Shown: positions 54,686-63,447 of the stretch, in pieces
Numbering within the stretch: the first letter of the stretch is position 1
Layout: each line of letters starts with the position of its first letter
Assembly: GCA_017461725.1 (NCBI GenBank)
Contig: JAFTXG010000022.1
Location: 1-64,000, forward strand
DNA length: 64,000 bases
Origin: Lachnospiraceae bacterium
GTDB lineage: Bacteria; Bacillota; Clostridia; Lachnospirales; Lachnospiraceae
Reading direction: 5' to 3'
Notes under the pieces: generated by a model
Seen by the model: the letters and a program-made list of their open reading frames with translations, nothing else
Database searches by the model: none
Told to the model about the DNA's origin: nothing
Program-made: the position numbers and the translations under genes

Positions 54686-56356
54686 TTGAATAATGAAACA
54701 GTATCCAAGCTGCAGATCATTCCTCTCGGAGGATTGGAGCAGATTGGAATGAATATCACTGCCTTCAAATACGAAGACAGTATTGTTGTGGTGGACTGTG
54801 GTCTGAGCTTTCCCACCGATGATATGTTGGGAATAGACCTGGTCATTCCGGATATCACTTATCTGGAAAATCATCTGGATATGATCAAGGGTATCGTGAT
54901 CACTCACGGTCATGAGGATCATATCGGTGCATTGCCTTATATTCTGCAGAGAATTTCTGTCCCTGTGTACGCAACGAAGCTTACCATGGGCATTATTGAA
55001 AATAAATTAAAAGAGCATAATCTGACCAAGTCAACGAAGCGCAAAGTGGTGAAGTACGGGCAGACTGTCAATCTGGGCTGTTTCCGCGTGGAGTTTATCC
55101 GAACCAACCACAGTATTGTGGATGCTGCCGCGCTGGCGATCTTCTCACCGGCCGGAGTGGTGGTTCACACCGGAGATTTTAAGGTGGACTATACGCCTGT
55201 GTTTGGCGATGCCATCGATCTGGCGCGGTTTGCGGAGTTGGGCAAAAAAGGTGTCCTCGCGCTGATGAGCGACAGTACCAACGCGATCCGGGATGGTTTT
55301 ACCATGTCCGAAAAGACCGTGGGTAAGACCTTTGATAACTTATTTGCTGAGAATGCTGACCGACGGATCATTGTTGCCACCTTTGCATCAAATGTTGACC
55401 GTGTGCAGCAGATTGTAAATTCCGCCAGCCGTCAGGGCCGCAAAATCGTGGTGGAGGGCCGCAGCATGGTCAATATTATCACGACGGCCAGCGAGCTTGG
55501 CTATATTACTATTCCCGAAAATACGCTGATCGATATCGAGCAGCTAAAGAATTATCCCCCTGAGCAGACGGTGCTGATCACCACCGGCAGCCAGGGAGAG
55601 ACGATGGCTGCATTGTCCCGTATGGCGGCAGATATTCATCGCAAGGTATCGATCAATAAAAATGATACGATTATCCTGAGCTCTACGCCCATTCCCGGAA
55701 ATGAGAAGGCAGTGGCGAAGGTCATCAATGAACTTGCGGCAAAGGGAGCAAAGGTGATTAATCAGGATACCCATGTGTCCGGCCATGCATGCCGCGAGGA
55801 GTTAAAGCTGATTTATTCGCTGGTGCGTCCCAGGTATGCGATTCCGGTTCACGGCGAGTATCGTCACCTGCAGGCAAATGCGGAGATCGCGGCAGCCATG
55901 GGTATTCCCGAGGAAAATATTTTCCTGATGAACTGCGGCGATGTGCTGGAGTTCAGCGAGGAGAGTGCGGCAGTTGTGGGGCATGTGCAGACCGGAGGCA
56001 TTCTGGTGGATGGTCTCGGTGTCGGCGATGTGGGAAATATTGTGCTCAGAGACCGACAGACACTGGCGAAGGATGGTATCATTATTGTGGTGATGACTAT
56101 CAACCGCTATAGCTGCACGCTGCTTGCGGGTCCTGACATCGTGTCCAGAGGGTTCGTCTATGTGAGAGAGTCCGAGGATCTGATGGAGGAGTCCCATTCT
56201 GTTGTGGCGAATGCTGTTGATGTTTGTCTTTCTCAGGGCGTATGCGACTGGGGCAAGATCAAAACGGTTGTCCGCGACAATCTCAGCGACTTCTTATGGA
56301 AGAAGATGAAGCGCAGACCGATGATCCTGCCGATTATCATGGAGGTTGACCTGTAG
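54686..56356 (+). CDS. Ribonuclease J
   Basis: The product is 556 aa from a TTG start at 54686, chosen because GGAGG lies 10 nt upstream and the family N-terminus begins there. The metallo-beta-lactamase site is HGHEDHIGA near residue 73, with a later VHTGDFKVDY and the beta-CASP part (GSQGETMAALSRMA, IPVHGEYRHLQANAE). RNase J is the 5' exonuclease/endonuclease of RNA turnover. Here it sits inside the yrz/yrr cluster, which is not the Bacillus arrangement. Confidence 0.93.
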   Translation: MNNETVSKLQIIPLGGLEQIGMNITAFKYEDSIVVVDCGLSFPTDDMLGIDLVIPDITYLENHLDMIKGIVITHGHEDHIGALPYILQRISVPVYATKLTMGIIENKLKEHNLTKSTKRKVVKYGQTVNLGCFRVEFIRTNHSIVDAAALAIFSPAGVVVHTGDFKVDYTPVFGDAIDLARFAELGKKGVLALMSDSTNAIRDGFTMSEKTVGKTFDNLFAENADRRIIVATFASNVDRVQQIVNSASRQGRKIVVEGRSMVNIITTASELGYITIPENTLIDIEQLKNYPPEQTVLITTGSQGETMAALSRMAADIHRKVSINKNDTIILSSTPIPGNEKAVAKVINELAAKGAKVINQDTHVSGHACREELKLIYSLVRPRYAIPVHGEYRHLQANAEIAAAMGIPEENIFLMNCGDVLEFSEESAAVVGHVQTGGILVDGLGVGDVGNIVLRDRQTLAKDGIIIVVMTINRYSCTLLAGPDIVSRGFVYVRESEDLMEESHSVVANAVDVCLSQGVCDWGKIKTVVRDNLSDFLWKKMKRRPMILPIIMEVDL

Positions 56357-56396
56357 GCAGTTTATGGATGCTTACGGTGTAACGATTGGAGGTTCC

Positions 56397-56807
56397 ATGG
56401 CGCAGAAGACAAAAAGAAAAGGTAAGAAAAAGACATCTGATCATGATATGTTCGGCAAAGTGATGACTGCGGTGATCTCTGTACTTTTTTTGATCATTGT
56501 GGTTGTGGCGATGGCGTTGATGACTCAGCAGCTTTACCGATTCGGGTATGATCTTTTTGGTGAGCAGCCGGGAACCGGTGTGGAGATTGAGGTGGAGTTT
56601 GAGGTCGCGGAGGGTGAGTCGGCCATGACCACCGCAAAGCGGCTGAAGGACAAAAACCTGATTTCCAGCGAGCTCATTTTCATCATACAGAAAATGCTTT
56701 ATGAAAAGGAAATCATTGCAGGTACACATGTGCTGAACAGTAATATGACGACACTGCAGGTGCTTGACGAGCTGTCGACGCCGACGGGGAGAGCAAATGA
56801 TTATTGA
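56397..56807 (+). CDS. YrrL/MltG-like membrane protein, short form
   Basis: The product is 136 aa from ATG 56397, with GGAGG upstream. A Lys-rich cytoplasmic start and one membrane helix (about residues 22-46) precede an extracytoplasmic LysM-like part (VAEGESAMTTAKRLKDKNLI, then IIAGTHVLNSNMTTLQVLDEL). This matches the N-terminal subdomain of YceG/MltG transglycosylases, but the catalytic domain is missing. It occupies the position of yrrL in Bacillus. Short forms are known in Clostridia, so it need not be a broken gene. Confidence 0.75.
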   Translation: MAQKTKRKGKKKTSDHDMFGKVMTAVISVLFLIIVVVAMALMTQQLYRFGYDLFGEQPGTGVEIEVEFEVAEGESAMTTAKRLKDKNLISSELIFIIQKMLYEKEIIAGTHVLNSNMTTLQVLDELSTPTGRANDY

Positions 56808-57447
56808 TGAACGAACAATAACGTATATTAATTCCCTGGAAAATGGTGATAGCCCGCTGCTGCGGGCCATCGCCAAAGAAGCCAGGGATTCTTTTGTACC
56901 GATCATCCGAAAGGAGACGGCCAGCTTTTTGAAGACACTGGTGGAGATGAAACGTCCCATGCGGATCCTGGAGGTGGGGACGGCTGTGGGCTACTCGGCA
57001 CTTCTGATGGCGGAGCATATGCCGGAGGGCTGTCACATCACCACTATTGAGAAATACGAGAAGCGTATTCCCATCGCAAAGGAAAATTTTCGGCGAGCAG
57101 GCATGGAAGACCGGATCACACTGCTCGAGGGCGATGCCATGGAGCTGCTGCAGAGTCTTACCGGGACCTACGATCTGATTTTTATGGATGCGGCTAAGGG
57201 GCAGTACATTCACTGGCTGCCCGAGGTGATGAGGCTCCTGGCTGTTGGCGGGACACTGATTTCGGACAATGTGCTGCAGGATGGCGATCTCATCGAGTCC
57301 CGTTTTGCGGTGACCAGAAGAAACCGTACCATTCATGCGCGAATGCGTGAGTATCTGTATGAATTGAAGCATCGGGACGATCTGCAGACAGCCATCATTC
57401 CCATCGGTGACGGCGTGACGGTCAGCGTAAAGCTGGTTGGCCGATAG
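56797..57447 (+). CDS. trmR: tRNA 5-hydroxyuridine methyltransferase TrmR-like
   Basis: The product is 216 aa from ATG 56797, overlapping the preceding gene by 11 nt. O-methyltransferase_3 features are ILEVGTAVGYSALLMAE, then TIEKYEKR, LIFMDAAKGQY and LISDNVLQDG. It stands at the yrrM position, next to the U32 protein gene. In Bacillus these act in sequence: TrhP makes ho5U34 and TrmR methylates it to mo5U34 in tRNA. Confidence 0.88.
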   Translation: MIIDERTITYINSLENGDSPLLRAIAKEARDSFVPIIRKETASFLKTLVEMKRPMRILEVGTAVGYSALLMAEHMPEGCHITTIEKYEKRIPIAKENFRRAGMEDRITLLEGDAMELLQSLTGTYDLIFMDAAKGQYIHWLPEVMRLLAVGGTLISDNVLQDGDLIESRFAVTRRNRTIHARMREYLYELKHRDDLQTAIIPIGDGVTVSVKLVGR

Positions 57448-57593
57448 GTACCCGTGGAAGGACTTAAGGGAAGTGTGTGCGGAAAATGGCCGTATCCGGA
57501 TGGAGAGACGGCAAAAGGCGGGCAGTGATCGAAAAAGAGCTGACAGAAAAAGCGGAGAAATAGTTCGGAAGACAGATAAAAGAGGAACAGGTT

Positions 57594-58835
57594 ATGAAAG
57601 ACAGACAGGCGAGACTGCCGGAGCTTTTGATTCCGGCCAGTTGTCTTGAGGTATTAAAGGTGGCGGTGCTCTACGGAGCGGACGCTGTATATATCGGAGG
57701 AGAGGCCTTCGGGTTGAGAGCCAAGGCGAAAAACTTTTCGCTGCAGGATATGAAGGAGGGGGTGGAGTTTGCCCACAGTCACGGAGTGAAGGTCTATGTG
57801 ACGGCAAACATTCTGGCCCACAATGATGACCTTGACGGAGTCAGAACCTATTTTGAGGAGCTGAAGACTGTTGTGAAGCCGGATGCGCTGATCATCTCCG
57901 ACCCTGCGGTGTTCACCATCGCGAAGGAAGTGGTACCGGAGGTCGAGATCCATATCAGCACGCAGGCAAATAACACTAATTATGGGACCTTTAATTTCTG
58001 GCACAGCCTGGGCGCGAAACGTGTGGTGACGGCCAGAGAGCTGTCCTTAAAGGAAATCAGGGAGATCCGCGATCGGATTCCCGATGATATGGAGATCGAG
58101 TCCTTTGTTCATGGAGCCATGTGCATCTCCTATTCCGGCAGATGTCTGCTCAGCAGTTTTATGGCGGGGCGAGATGCCAACCGGGGTGCCTGCACCCACC
58201 CCTGCCGCTGGAAATATTCGGTGGTGGAGGAATCCAGACCCGGCGAGTACATGCCGGTCTACGAGAATGAGCGCGGTACCTACATTTTTAACTCCAAGGA
58301 TCTCTGCATGATCGAGCATCTGCCCGATCTGATGGCAGCCGGCGTTGACAGTCTGAAGGTGGAGGGCCGGATGAAGACGGCACTCTATGTGGCTTCCGTT
58401 GCCCGCACCTACCGAAAGGCTCTTGATGATTTATCTGTCTCCATGGAGCAGTACGAGCAGAACATGGAGTGGTACAAGGCGGAGATCGGCAAGTGCACCA
58501 CCAGAAAGTTTACCACCGGATTTTTTTACGGAAAGCCGGATTCGGATACACAGATCTACGACAATAATACCTACACTCAGGACTATATTTATCTGGGCAT
58601 CGCCGGAGATCTGGATGATGCGGGACGCTTTGCGCTGGAGCAGAGAAATAAATTTTCTGTGGGCGAGGAGATCGAGATCATGAAGCCGGATGGACGAAAT
58701 ATCACCGTCACGGTGGAGGGCATCTGGGCTGCAGACGGTACTGCTCAGGAGAGTGCCCCTCATCCCAAACAGGAGCTGTGGGTGCGATTGAGCGAGCAGC
58801 CGGAGAAGTATGATATTCTGCGCCGCAGAGCATGA
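57594..58835 (+). CDS. U32 family protein, tRNA hydroxylation TrhP-like
   Basis: The product is 413 aa. The U32 signature ESFVHGAMCISYSGRCLLS lies near residue 166, and DSLKVEGRMKT near 253. The N-terminus (LPELLIPASCLEVLKVAVLY) is typical. Long annotated as a collagenase-like peptidase, this group is now known to make 5-hydroxyuridine at tRNA position 34. Its place after trmR supports this. B. subtilis names: yrrN/yrrO (trhP). Confidence 0.88.
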   Translation: MKDRQARLPELLIPASCLEVLKVAVLYGADAVYIGGEAFGLRAKAKNFSLQDMKEGVEFAHSHGVKVYVTANILAHNDDLDGVRTYFEELKTVVKPDALIISDPAVFTIAKEVVPEVEIHISTQANNTNYGTFNFWHSLGAKRVVTARELSLKEIREIRDRIPDDMEIESFVHGAMCISYSGRCLLSSFMAGRDANRGACTHPCRWKYSVVEESRPGEYMPVYENERGTYIFNSKDLCMIEHLPDLMAAGVDSLKVEGRMKTALYVASVARTYRKALDDLSVSMEQYEQNMEWYKAEIGKCTTRKFTTGFFYGKPDSDTQIYDNNTYTQDYIYLGIAGDLDDAGRFALEQRNKFSVGEEIEIMKPDGRNITVTVEGIWAADGTAQESAPHPKQELWVRLSEQPEKYDILRRRA

Positions 58836-58849
58836 TGGATAAGTGAGGG

Positions 58850-59602
58850 ATGCAAATGTTTCTTACGGTTATGATATTATGTCTGGCTTATTATGTTCTC
58901 ATGATCGGTTACACGGGGACTGTGGTGTCTTTCTCTGGGTTCTGGCTGGTGATCGGAGCGATATCCGGGCTGATTCATGTAGGCCTTAGAGGGTTTGGCA
59001 GGGAGGCCTTGATCCAAAAGGTAACACTGCCGGTGGTCGTCAGCTTTTGGACCACAGTGGGTCTGGTGGCCGTTCTTGCCGTCATCGTGGGTGTTTCCGT
59101 TATCAGCGGTATGTTTGCCCGGTCAGATCCCAAGGACTTGGACTATGTGATCGTGCTGGGGACCCGGGTGGATGGAGACGAGCCGTCCAACTCCCTGAAA
59201 TATCGGCTTGACAAGGCTATAGAATATCTGGAGGAGGATCAGGATCTGCTGGTCATTGTGAGTGGTGGTCAGAGCAAAGGCGCTGATCTGACGGAGGCCT
59301 ATGCCATGACCAGTTATCTGATCGATGCAGGCATTTCGCCCGAGCGGATCACCCTGGAAAATATGGCGATGAGCACGAGGGAAAATCTGATTTTCTCCGA
59401 TAAAGCCATCAAGGACCCGGAGGCCAGAGTCGGCGTCATTACCAACAGCTTTCATGTTTACCGGGCGATGGCACTGGCGGATAAGCTTGGATTTGACAAT
59501 TATACCGGGATCGCTGCGCCCTCAGACAAGCTCTTGCTGCCAAATGATCTGGTGAGAGAGTTTTTTGCCATTATCAAAGAAAAAATATTGGGATATCTGT
59601 GA
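58850..59602 (+). CDS. YdcF family membrane protein (DUF218)
   Basis: The product is 250 aa (248 from ATG 58856). Three membrane helices lie in the first 90 residues. The DUF218 domain then follows: DYVIVLGTRVDGDEPS, then VIVSGGQSKGADLTEA, TLENMAMSTRENL and VITNSFHVYRA. Such proteins (SanA/ElyC-like) are linked to envelope integrity. The precise reaction is unknown. Confidence 0.88.
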   Translation: MQMFLTVMILCLAYYVLMIGYTGTVVSFSGFWLVIGAISGLIHVGLRGFGREALIQKVTLPVVVSFWTTVGLVAVLAVIVGVSVISGMFARSDPKDLDYVIVLGTRVDGDEPSNSLKYRLDKAIEYLEEDQDLLVIVSGGQSKGADLTEAYAMTSYLIDAGISPERITLENMAMSTRENLIFSDKAIKDPEARVGVITNSFHVYRAMALADKLGFDNYTGIAAPSDKLLLPNDLVREFFAIIKEKILGYL

Positions 59603-59628
59603 AAGGCCTGAATAGGCCTTTCCTTTTT
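59602..59628 (+). terminator. Terminator after the YdcF gene
   Basis: AAAGGCCT (59602-59609), a GAAT loop and AGGCCTTT (59614-59621), followed by CC and five T residues. It overlaps the gene's stop codon. Confidence 0.85.
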
Positions 59629-59727
59629 ATCCGATACTGATAGCTGTGGAAGAACGTTTTTGACCGAAGAAAGTGCGGGAGAGCGTTTCTGACTGATCTG
59701 TATGGATAGAAAGGAGAAGGACACAAC

Positions 59728-59931
59728 ATGCCTAAAAAAGAAAATATTCCGGATCTGAACAATCTTTCCGAGGAGGAAAAAATAAAGCTGGAGATCGCCG
59801 AGGAGATCGGCGTGTTTGACAAGGTAATGGCCACCGGCTGGCGGTCATTATCGGCAAAGGAATCGGGAAGAATCGGTGGTCTTCTGGCGAGGCGAAGAAA
59901 AAATGAGCAGAAGACCGGGGAGCAGAAGTAA
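59728..59931 (+). CDS. Small acid-soluble spore protein, alpha/beta type (divergent)
   Basis: The product is 67 aa. The SASP core is visible as KLEIAEEIGVFDKVMATGW followed by LSAKESGRIGGLLARR. Such proteins coat forespore DNA and are later degraded by GPR (gene at 32284). The EIAEEIG segment corresponds to the usual GPR cleavage region, although it differs from the classical site. AGAAAGGAGAAGG precedes the ATG. Confidence 0.85.
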   Translation: MPKKENIPDLNNLSEEEKIKLEIAEEIGVFDKVMATGWRSLSAKESGRIGGLLARRRKNEQKTGEQK

Positions 59932-60070
59932 GCGGTAAAAATGATGGTCGGTGAGACGAGAACGATGTGAAGTGATCGGGTAATGACCGGTGAAGCGAAC
60001 AATGCAGGATGATTGAAGAGGGCGCATATAATAAGCCGGTCAAATGATCGGAGAAACGGAAGATAAGATT

Positions 60071-61096
60071 ATGGGAAATGTAGAGAAAAAGGTGAAAAAT
60101 AGCAAGGCCGGCTCCCATAAGGCTGTGGATGTGGTGGTCATCGGCGCTTCCATACTGGACATTCCGGCAGGGCCGGTGGATGCTTCGGTATTCGGCAGCG
60201 GATCCCATCCGGTGGATGCGATCCGGATGTATACCGGAGGTGACGCGCTGAATGAGAGCATCATTCTGGCCAGATTGGGAAAGCGTGTACACCTGATCAG
60301 TCGGGTCGGGGATGACACCGCCGGACGATTTATTCTGGAGCAGTGCCGTCGTGAGGGGATCGATACTGCCGGGGTAAAGCAGGTTCCCGGCCTTGATACA
60401 GGCATCAATCTGGTACTGATCAGTTCGGACGGAGAGCGAAGCTTTGTCACAGCCTCCGGTGGAAGTCTGCGAAAACAGGATCCGGCAGATGTGGTGATCA
60501 GCGAGCTGCCGGGGGGAAAAATCCTGATGCTGGCCAGCATTTTTGTTTACCCGATGTTCACGGTGAGAGAGATGGAGCGGATATTCAGGGAGGCTGGCGA
60601 GGCTGGATATCTGGTCTGCGCAGATATGACCAAGTGCAAAAACGGCGAGACGCTCGCTGATATACAGCCTGCCCTTCGTTATGTGGATTTTATTTTTCCG
60701 AATCTGGAGGAGGCACAGAGAGTCAGTGGACTCACTGATCCGGATCAAATCGCCGAGGCCTTTATAGCCGCCGGAGTGGGGACCATTGTGCTCAAGCTGG
60801 GCGGCGAAGGGTGCCTGATCCGTACCAACCCGGAGAAACGATCAGAAAACGTATTTTATCAGAACTATGGTGAGGAGAGCAGACTGGAGATCCCGGCAGT
60901 TCCGGGGATAAAGCCGGTGGATACCACCGGGGCCGGAGACACCTTCGCAGCGGCGTTCCTGAGCAGCCTGCTGGAGCATAAGTCTCTGGCAGACTGCGGA
61001 AAGGCAGCCAACGCAGCCGCCAGCGTAACGATCAGCGCATTCGGTGCCACGACGGCACTGAAATGCAGAGAACAGATAGAGGAGAGATTGTCATGA
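60071..61096 (+). CDS. PfkB family carbohydrate kinase
   Basis: The product is 341 aa from ATG 60071, with GGAAG upstream; ATG 60044 is in frame but lacks a ribosome site. The substrate side shows YTGGDALNESIILARLGK and the C-terminal ATP/anion-hole motif DTTGAGDTFAAAFL. It phosphorylates a sugar or nucleoside (ribokinase-like); the substrate is not clear. The stop overlaps the next start by 4 nt. Confidence 0.9.
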   Translation: MGNVEKKVKNSKAGSHKAVDVVVIGASILDIPAGPVDASVFGSGSHPVDAIRMYTGGDALNESIILARLGKRVHLISRVGDDTAGRFILEQCRREGIDTAGVKQVPGLDTGINLVLISSDGERSFVTASGGSLRKQDPADVVISELPGGKILMLASIFVYPMFTVREMERIFREAGEAGYLVCADMTKCKNGETLADIQPALRYVDFIFPNLEEAQRVSGLTDPDQIAEAFIAAGVGTIVLKLGGEGCLIRTNPEKRSENVFYQNYGEESRLEIPAVPGIKPVDTTGAGDTFAAAFLSSLLEHKSLADCGKAANAAASVTISAFGATTALKCREQIEERLS

Positions 61097-61341
61097 ATGA
61101 ATTGAAGCTGAACAGAGTGTACAGACATTTTAAAGGAAATTATTATCTGACCGTGGATGTGGCCCTTCACTCGGAGACAGGAGAGGAGTATGTGATCTAC
61201 CGGAAGTTATATGGAGATGGAGGGCTTTGGATCAGACCGCTCGCCATGTTTCTGGAGGAAGTGGACCACGAAAAATATCCGGAGGTCACGCAGAAGTATC
61301 GTTTTGAATTGCAGGAAATGGAACATCCCTTTGCATTATAG
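61093..61341 (+). CDS. DUF1653 protein
   Basis: The product is 82 aa. The family pattern NRVYRHFKGNYYLTVDVALH, then EEYVIYRKLYG and LWIRPLAMFLEEV, is clear. The function is unknown. It is coupled to the PfkB kinase gene by an ATGA overlap. Confidence 0.88.
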   Translation: MNELKLNRVYRHFKGNYYLTVDVALHSETGEEYVIYRKLYGDGGLWIRPLAMFLEEVDHEKYPEVTQKYRFELQEMEHPFAL

Positions 61342-61367
61342 CATCCCTGCAACGGGGATAATCGTTC

Positions 61368-62567
61368 TTAGTCTACCGGATACACACCGAACTCATAGCC
61401 CATATCCCGCACTCCGTCGATAAAGTCAGCCAAAATCTCCGCATTTGTTTGGGAAACAGCGTGGAGCAGATAGATGGCGCCTGGATGGAGCTCACTGAGA
61501 CAATGATTCAGTGCCGTGGCCGGATCGGGCTGATTTTCCCGATAAAAGTCATTGTGGGTGACTGTCCAAAACACACTGCGGTAGCCCAGAGATGATACCA
61601 GATCCAGCGACAGATCACTGTAGATGCCCGATGGAAATCGGAACAGCTTCATCTCGTAGCCAAACTGATCCAGTACCAGACGGTGAAGGGTCATAATGTC
61701 TTCCTCCTGTTCGTCGAGAGGCAGGGAAGGCATGCCGTTGCTCGGATGTGCGCAGGTGTGATTTCCCAGAATGTGTCCCTCATCGAGCATGCGCTGTACC
61801 AGTTCCGGCTGGGAATCCACAAAGCCTTTGGTCAGGAAAAATACACAGGTTACGCTCTTTTCCCTCAGTATATCCAGAATCAGGGGAGTGTAACCGTTTT
61901 CGTACCCCTCATCCAGCGTCAGATAGACCAGATTGCTTTCCGTATCCATGATAAAATCGGCCTGATGGCTCCAGTTGCGGATATACCAGTTGATCAGCCC
62001 CGGGATATTTTTTTCGTCCCGGGTATTGCGATCATAGCCGTAATAAATCGTGTCATTGGAAAGAACGGGAGAGACCGTAGTCAAATAATCGCTGGCCGCA
62101 TAGACTGTCTTTCCATTGTAAATAAGGCGGCTCCATTCTTCGTGATAGCCGGTGCGGACCAATTTTCTTTCCGGCGCAAGCATGACCAGAACATCCGCAT
62201 CGGTGGAAGGCTCAGTGCGGATGTTTAAATTCGCGGTGGTATAGACGGTCTCAGTTCTCGGCTCGAAAGAATAGTTGGAAAGAGCGGAATCCTCGGCGGA
62301 CGCAGGTTCCGTGGAGTGGTCAGACGGCGTGGGACCCGGCACGACATCCGAACCTTCCGTGGAAGGCTCAGAAGGTGATGCAATAGAGGTGTCCGGAGCG
62401 GCCCCCGGAGTAGGGGCAGAACTCTCCTCGCTGCTGTCTGCCGGATATTGCTCAGCACTGCTTTCCGCATCGGTGGAAGGCTGGCTTTCTCCGCCCGGTT
62501 CTGTGCAGCCTGTGCAGGATATGGTCAAAGTAAGAAAAATAAGAATGATCGAAATCAGCTTTTTCAT
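61368..62567 (-). CDS. PdaA-like polysaccharide deacetylase lipoprotein with SH3 domain
   Basis: The product is 399 aa from ATG 62567. The signal peptide (KKLISIILIFLTLTISC) ends in a lipobox. A Ser/Glu/Pro-rich linker follows to about residue 95, then a bacterial SH3 domain (TANLNIRTEPSTDADVLVML) and a NodB deacetylase: LTLDEGYENGYTPLILDIL, GNHTCAHPS, LFRFPSGIYS and GAIYLLHAVSQTNAE. The blocks match PdaA, which makes muramic delta-lactam of the spore cortex. The first catalytic motif is DEG where PdaA has DNG. Confidence 0.88.
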   Translation of the reverse strand: MKKLISIILIFLTLTISCTGCTEPGGESQPSTDAESSAEQYPADSSEESSAPTPGAAPDTSIASPSEPSTEGSDVVPGPTPSDHSTEPASAEDSALSNYSFEPRTETVYTTANLNIRTEPSTDADVLVMLAPERKLVRTGYHEEWSRLIYNGKTVYAASDYLTTVSPVLSNDTIYYGYDRNTRDEKNIPGLINWYIRNWSHQADFIMDTESNLVYLTLDEGYENGYTPLILDILREKSVTCVFFLTKGFVDSQPELVQRMLDEGHILGNHTCAHPSNGMPSLPLDEQEEDIMTLHRLVLDQFGYEMKLFRFPSGIYSDLSLDLVSSLGYRSVFWTVTHNDFYRENQPDPATALNHCLSELHPGAIYLLHAVSQTNAEILADFIDGVRDMGYEFGVYPVD

Positions 62568-62606
62568 CTGTATAGCCCCCATTACAAATATAAAATCCCC
62601 TCTCTA

Positions 62607-62635
62607 ATCATAGAACGAAAATGGAATTAAGTCAA
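62607..62635 (-). promoter_or_regulatory. Promoter of the PdaA-like gene
   Basis: On the minus strand, TTGACT (62635-62630) and TATGAT (62612-62607) are spaced 17 bp. This is a vegetative-type promoter, so expression may not be limited to sporulation. Confidence 0.65.
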
Positions 62636-62709
62636 GTCAATGAAATGTTAAAAAAGAATTTATTATACGCGTTGTATATAAGACAAATCTGCAGCTATGT
62701 GTAATACAA

Positions 62710-63144
62710 TCAGTGATCCCGCTGAAAGATTACCACGCCGGCGATGGCAATGGCCATTCCAAGGAGTTTTCGCCAGGAAAAGTCAGCCTTATCCGCACCG
62801 AATAGGCCGAACAGCTCGATCAGGTAGGAGACGGACAGCTGGGCAATCACGATCAATAGGGTGGCACTGGCCGGTCCCAGATCGCCCATGCTCTTTACCA
62901 CGGTCATGGTGATAAAGGCACCGATCACACCGCCCAGCAAAAGATATTTCGGCTGAACCTGAGTGATGGCGGTCACACTTTCCCTTCCGGTCATAAACCA
63001 GGCGATGACACAGACCAGAAAGGCCGTCAGCTGGACCATTCCCGTGGCCACCCAGAGACTGGTCTGCTTGGTCACACCGGTATTGAACACTCCCTGTATA
63101 CTCATCAGCGCGCCGGAAATCAGCGCGGTCAACATTCCGATCAT
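62710..63144 (-). CDS. DMT family transporter (DUF606/YdcZ type)
   Basis: The product is 144 aa with about five hydrophobic segments (LLGGVIGAFITMTVVKSMG, then ATLLIVIAQLSVSYLIELF). It matches the short half-size DMT proteins that act as pairs or dimers. The last helix carries WRKLLGMAIAIAGVVIF, typical of the family. The substrate is unknown. It is divergent from argG. Confidence 0.85.
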   Translation of the reverse strand: MIGMLTALISGALMSIQGVFNTGVTKQTSLWVATGMVQLTAFLVCVIAWFMTGRESVTAITQVQPKYLLLGGVIGAFITMTVVKSMGDLGPASATLLIVIAQLSVSYLIELFGLFGADKADFSWRKLLGMAIAIAGVVIFQRDH

Positions 63145-63247
63145 AGATTACCTCCGATTGACGATGGATTTTCTGCCCTGTGCAGACAGATTTTCCGATT
63201 TTTCTGGTACTTTTAATATGAAAGAAACCTTCCGGGATTATTCCTGA

Positions 63248-63386
63248 TGTATAAAAATTCATGTTTTCAGGTAGAAATGCATAAAAATATGCAAATATGC
63301 AGAGTGAAATGCATAAAAATTCCGTTTTTTTATAAAATTTCAGGTTAGTACTTGCTTTTTATGCAGGGTTGATGTATATTTATGAG
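63248..63386 (+). promoter_or_regulatory. argG promoter with a row of ARG boxes
   Basis: ArgR/AhrC-type boxes are TGTATAAAAATTCA (63248-63261), TGCATAAAAATATGCA (63278-63293) and TGCATAAAAATTCC (63310-63323), starting 30 and 32 bp apart. The promoter has TTGCTT (63352-63357) and TATATT (63375-63380), spaced 17 bp, and a further box-like TGTATATTTATGAG (63373-63386) overlaps the -10. Arginine-dependent repression is expected. Confidence 0.8.
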
Positions 63387-63447
63387 CAGCGGCAGATGAA
63401 GAAGGTTCATCGGTAAAAAAGAAGAAAATATTTGGAGGATTAAGATA

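Noticed and set aside
56397..56807. Truncated mltG pseudogene
   Set aside because: The gene lacks the catalytic domain, but it has a good ribosome site, overlaps the next gene neatly and matches short forms known in Clostridia, so it is kept as a gene.
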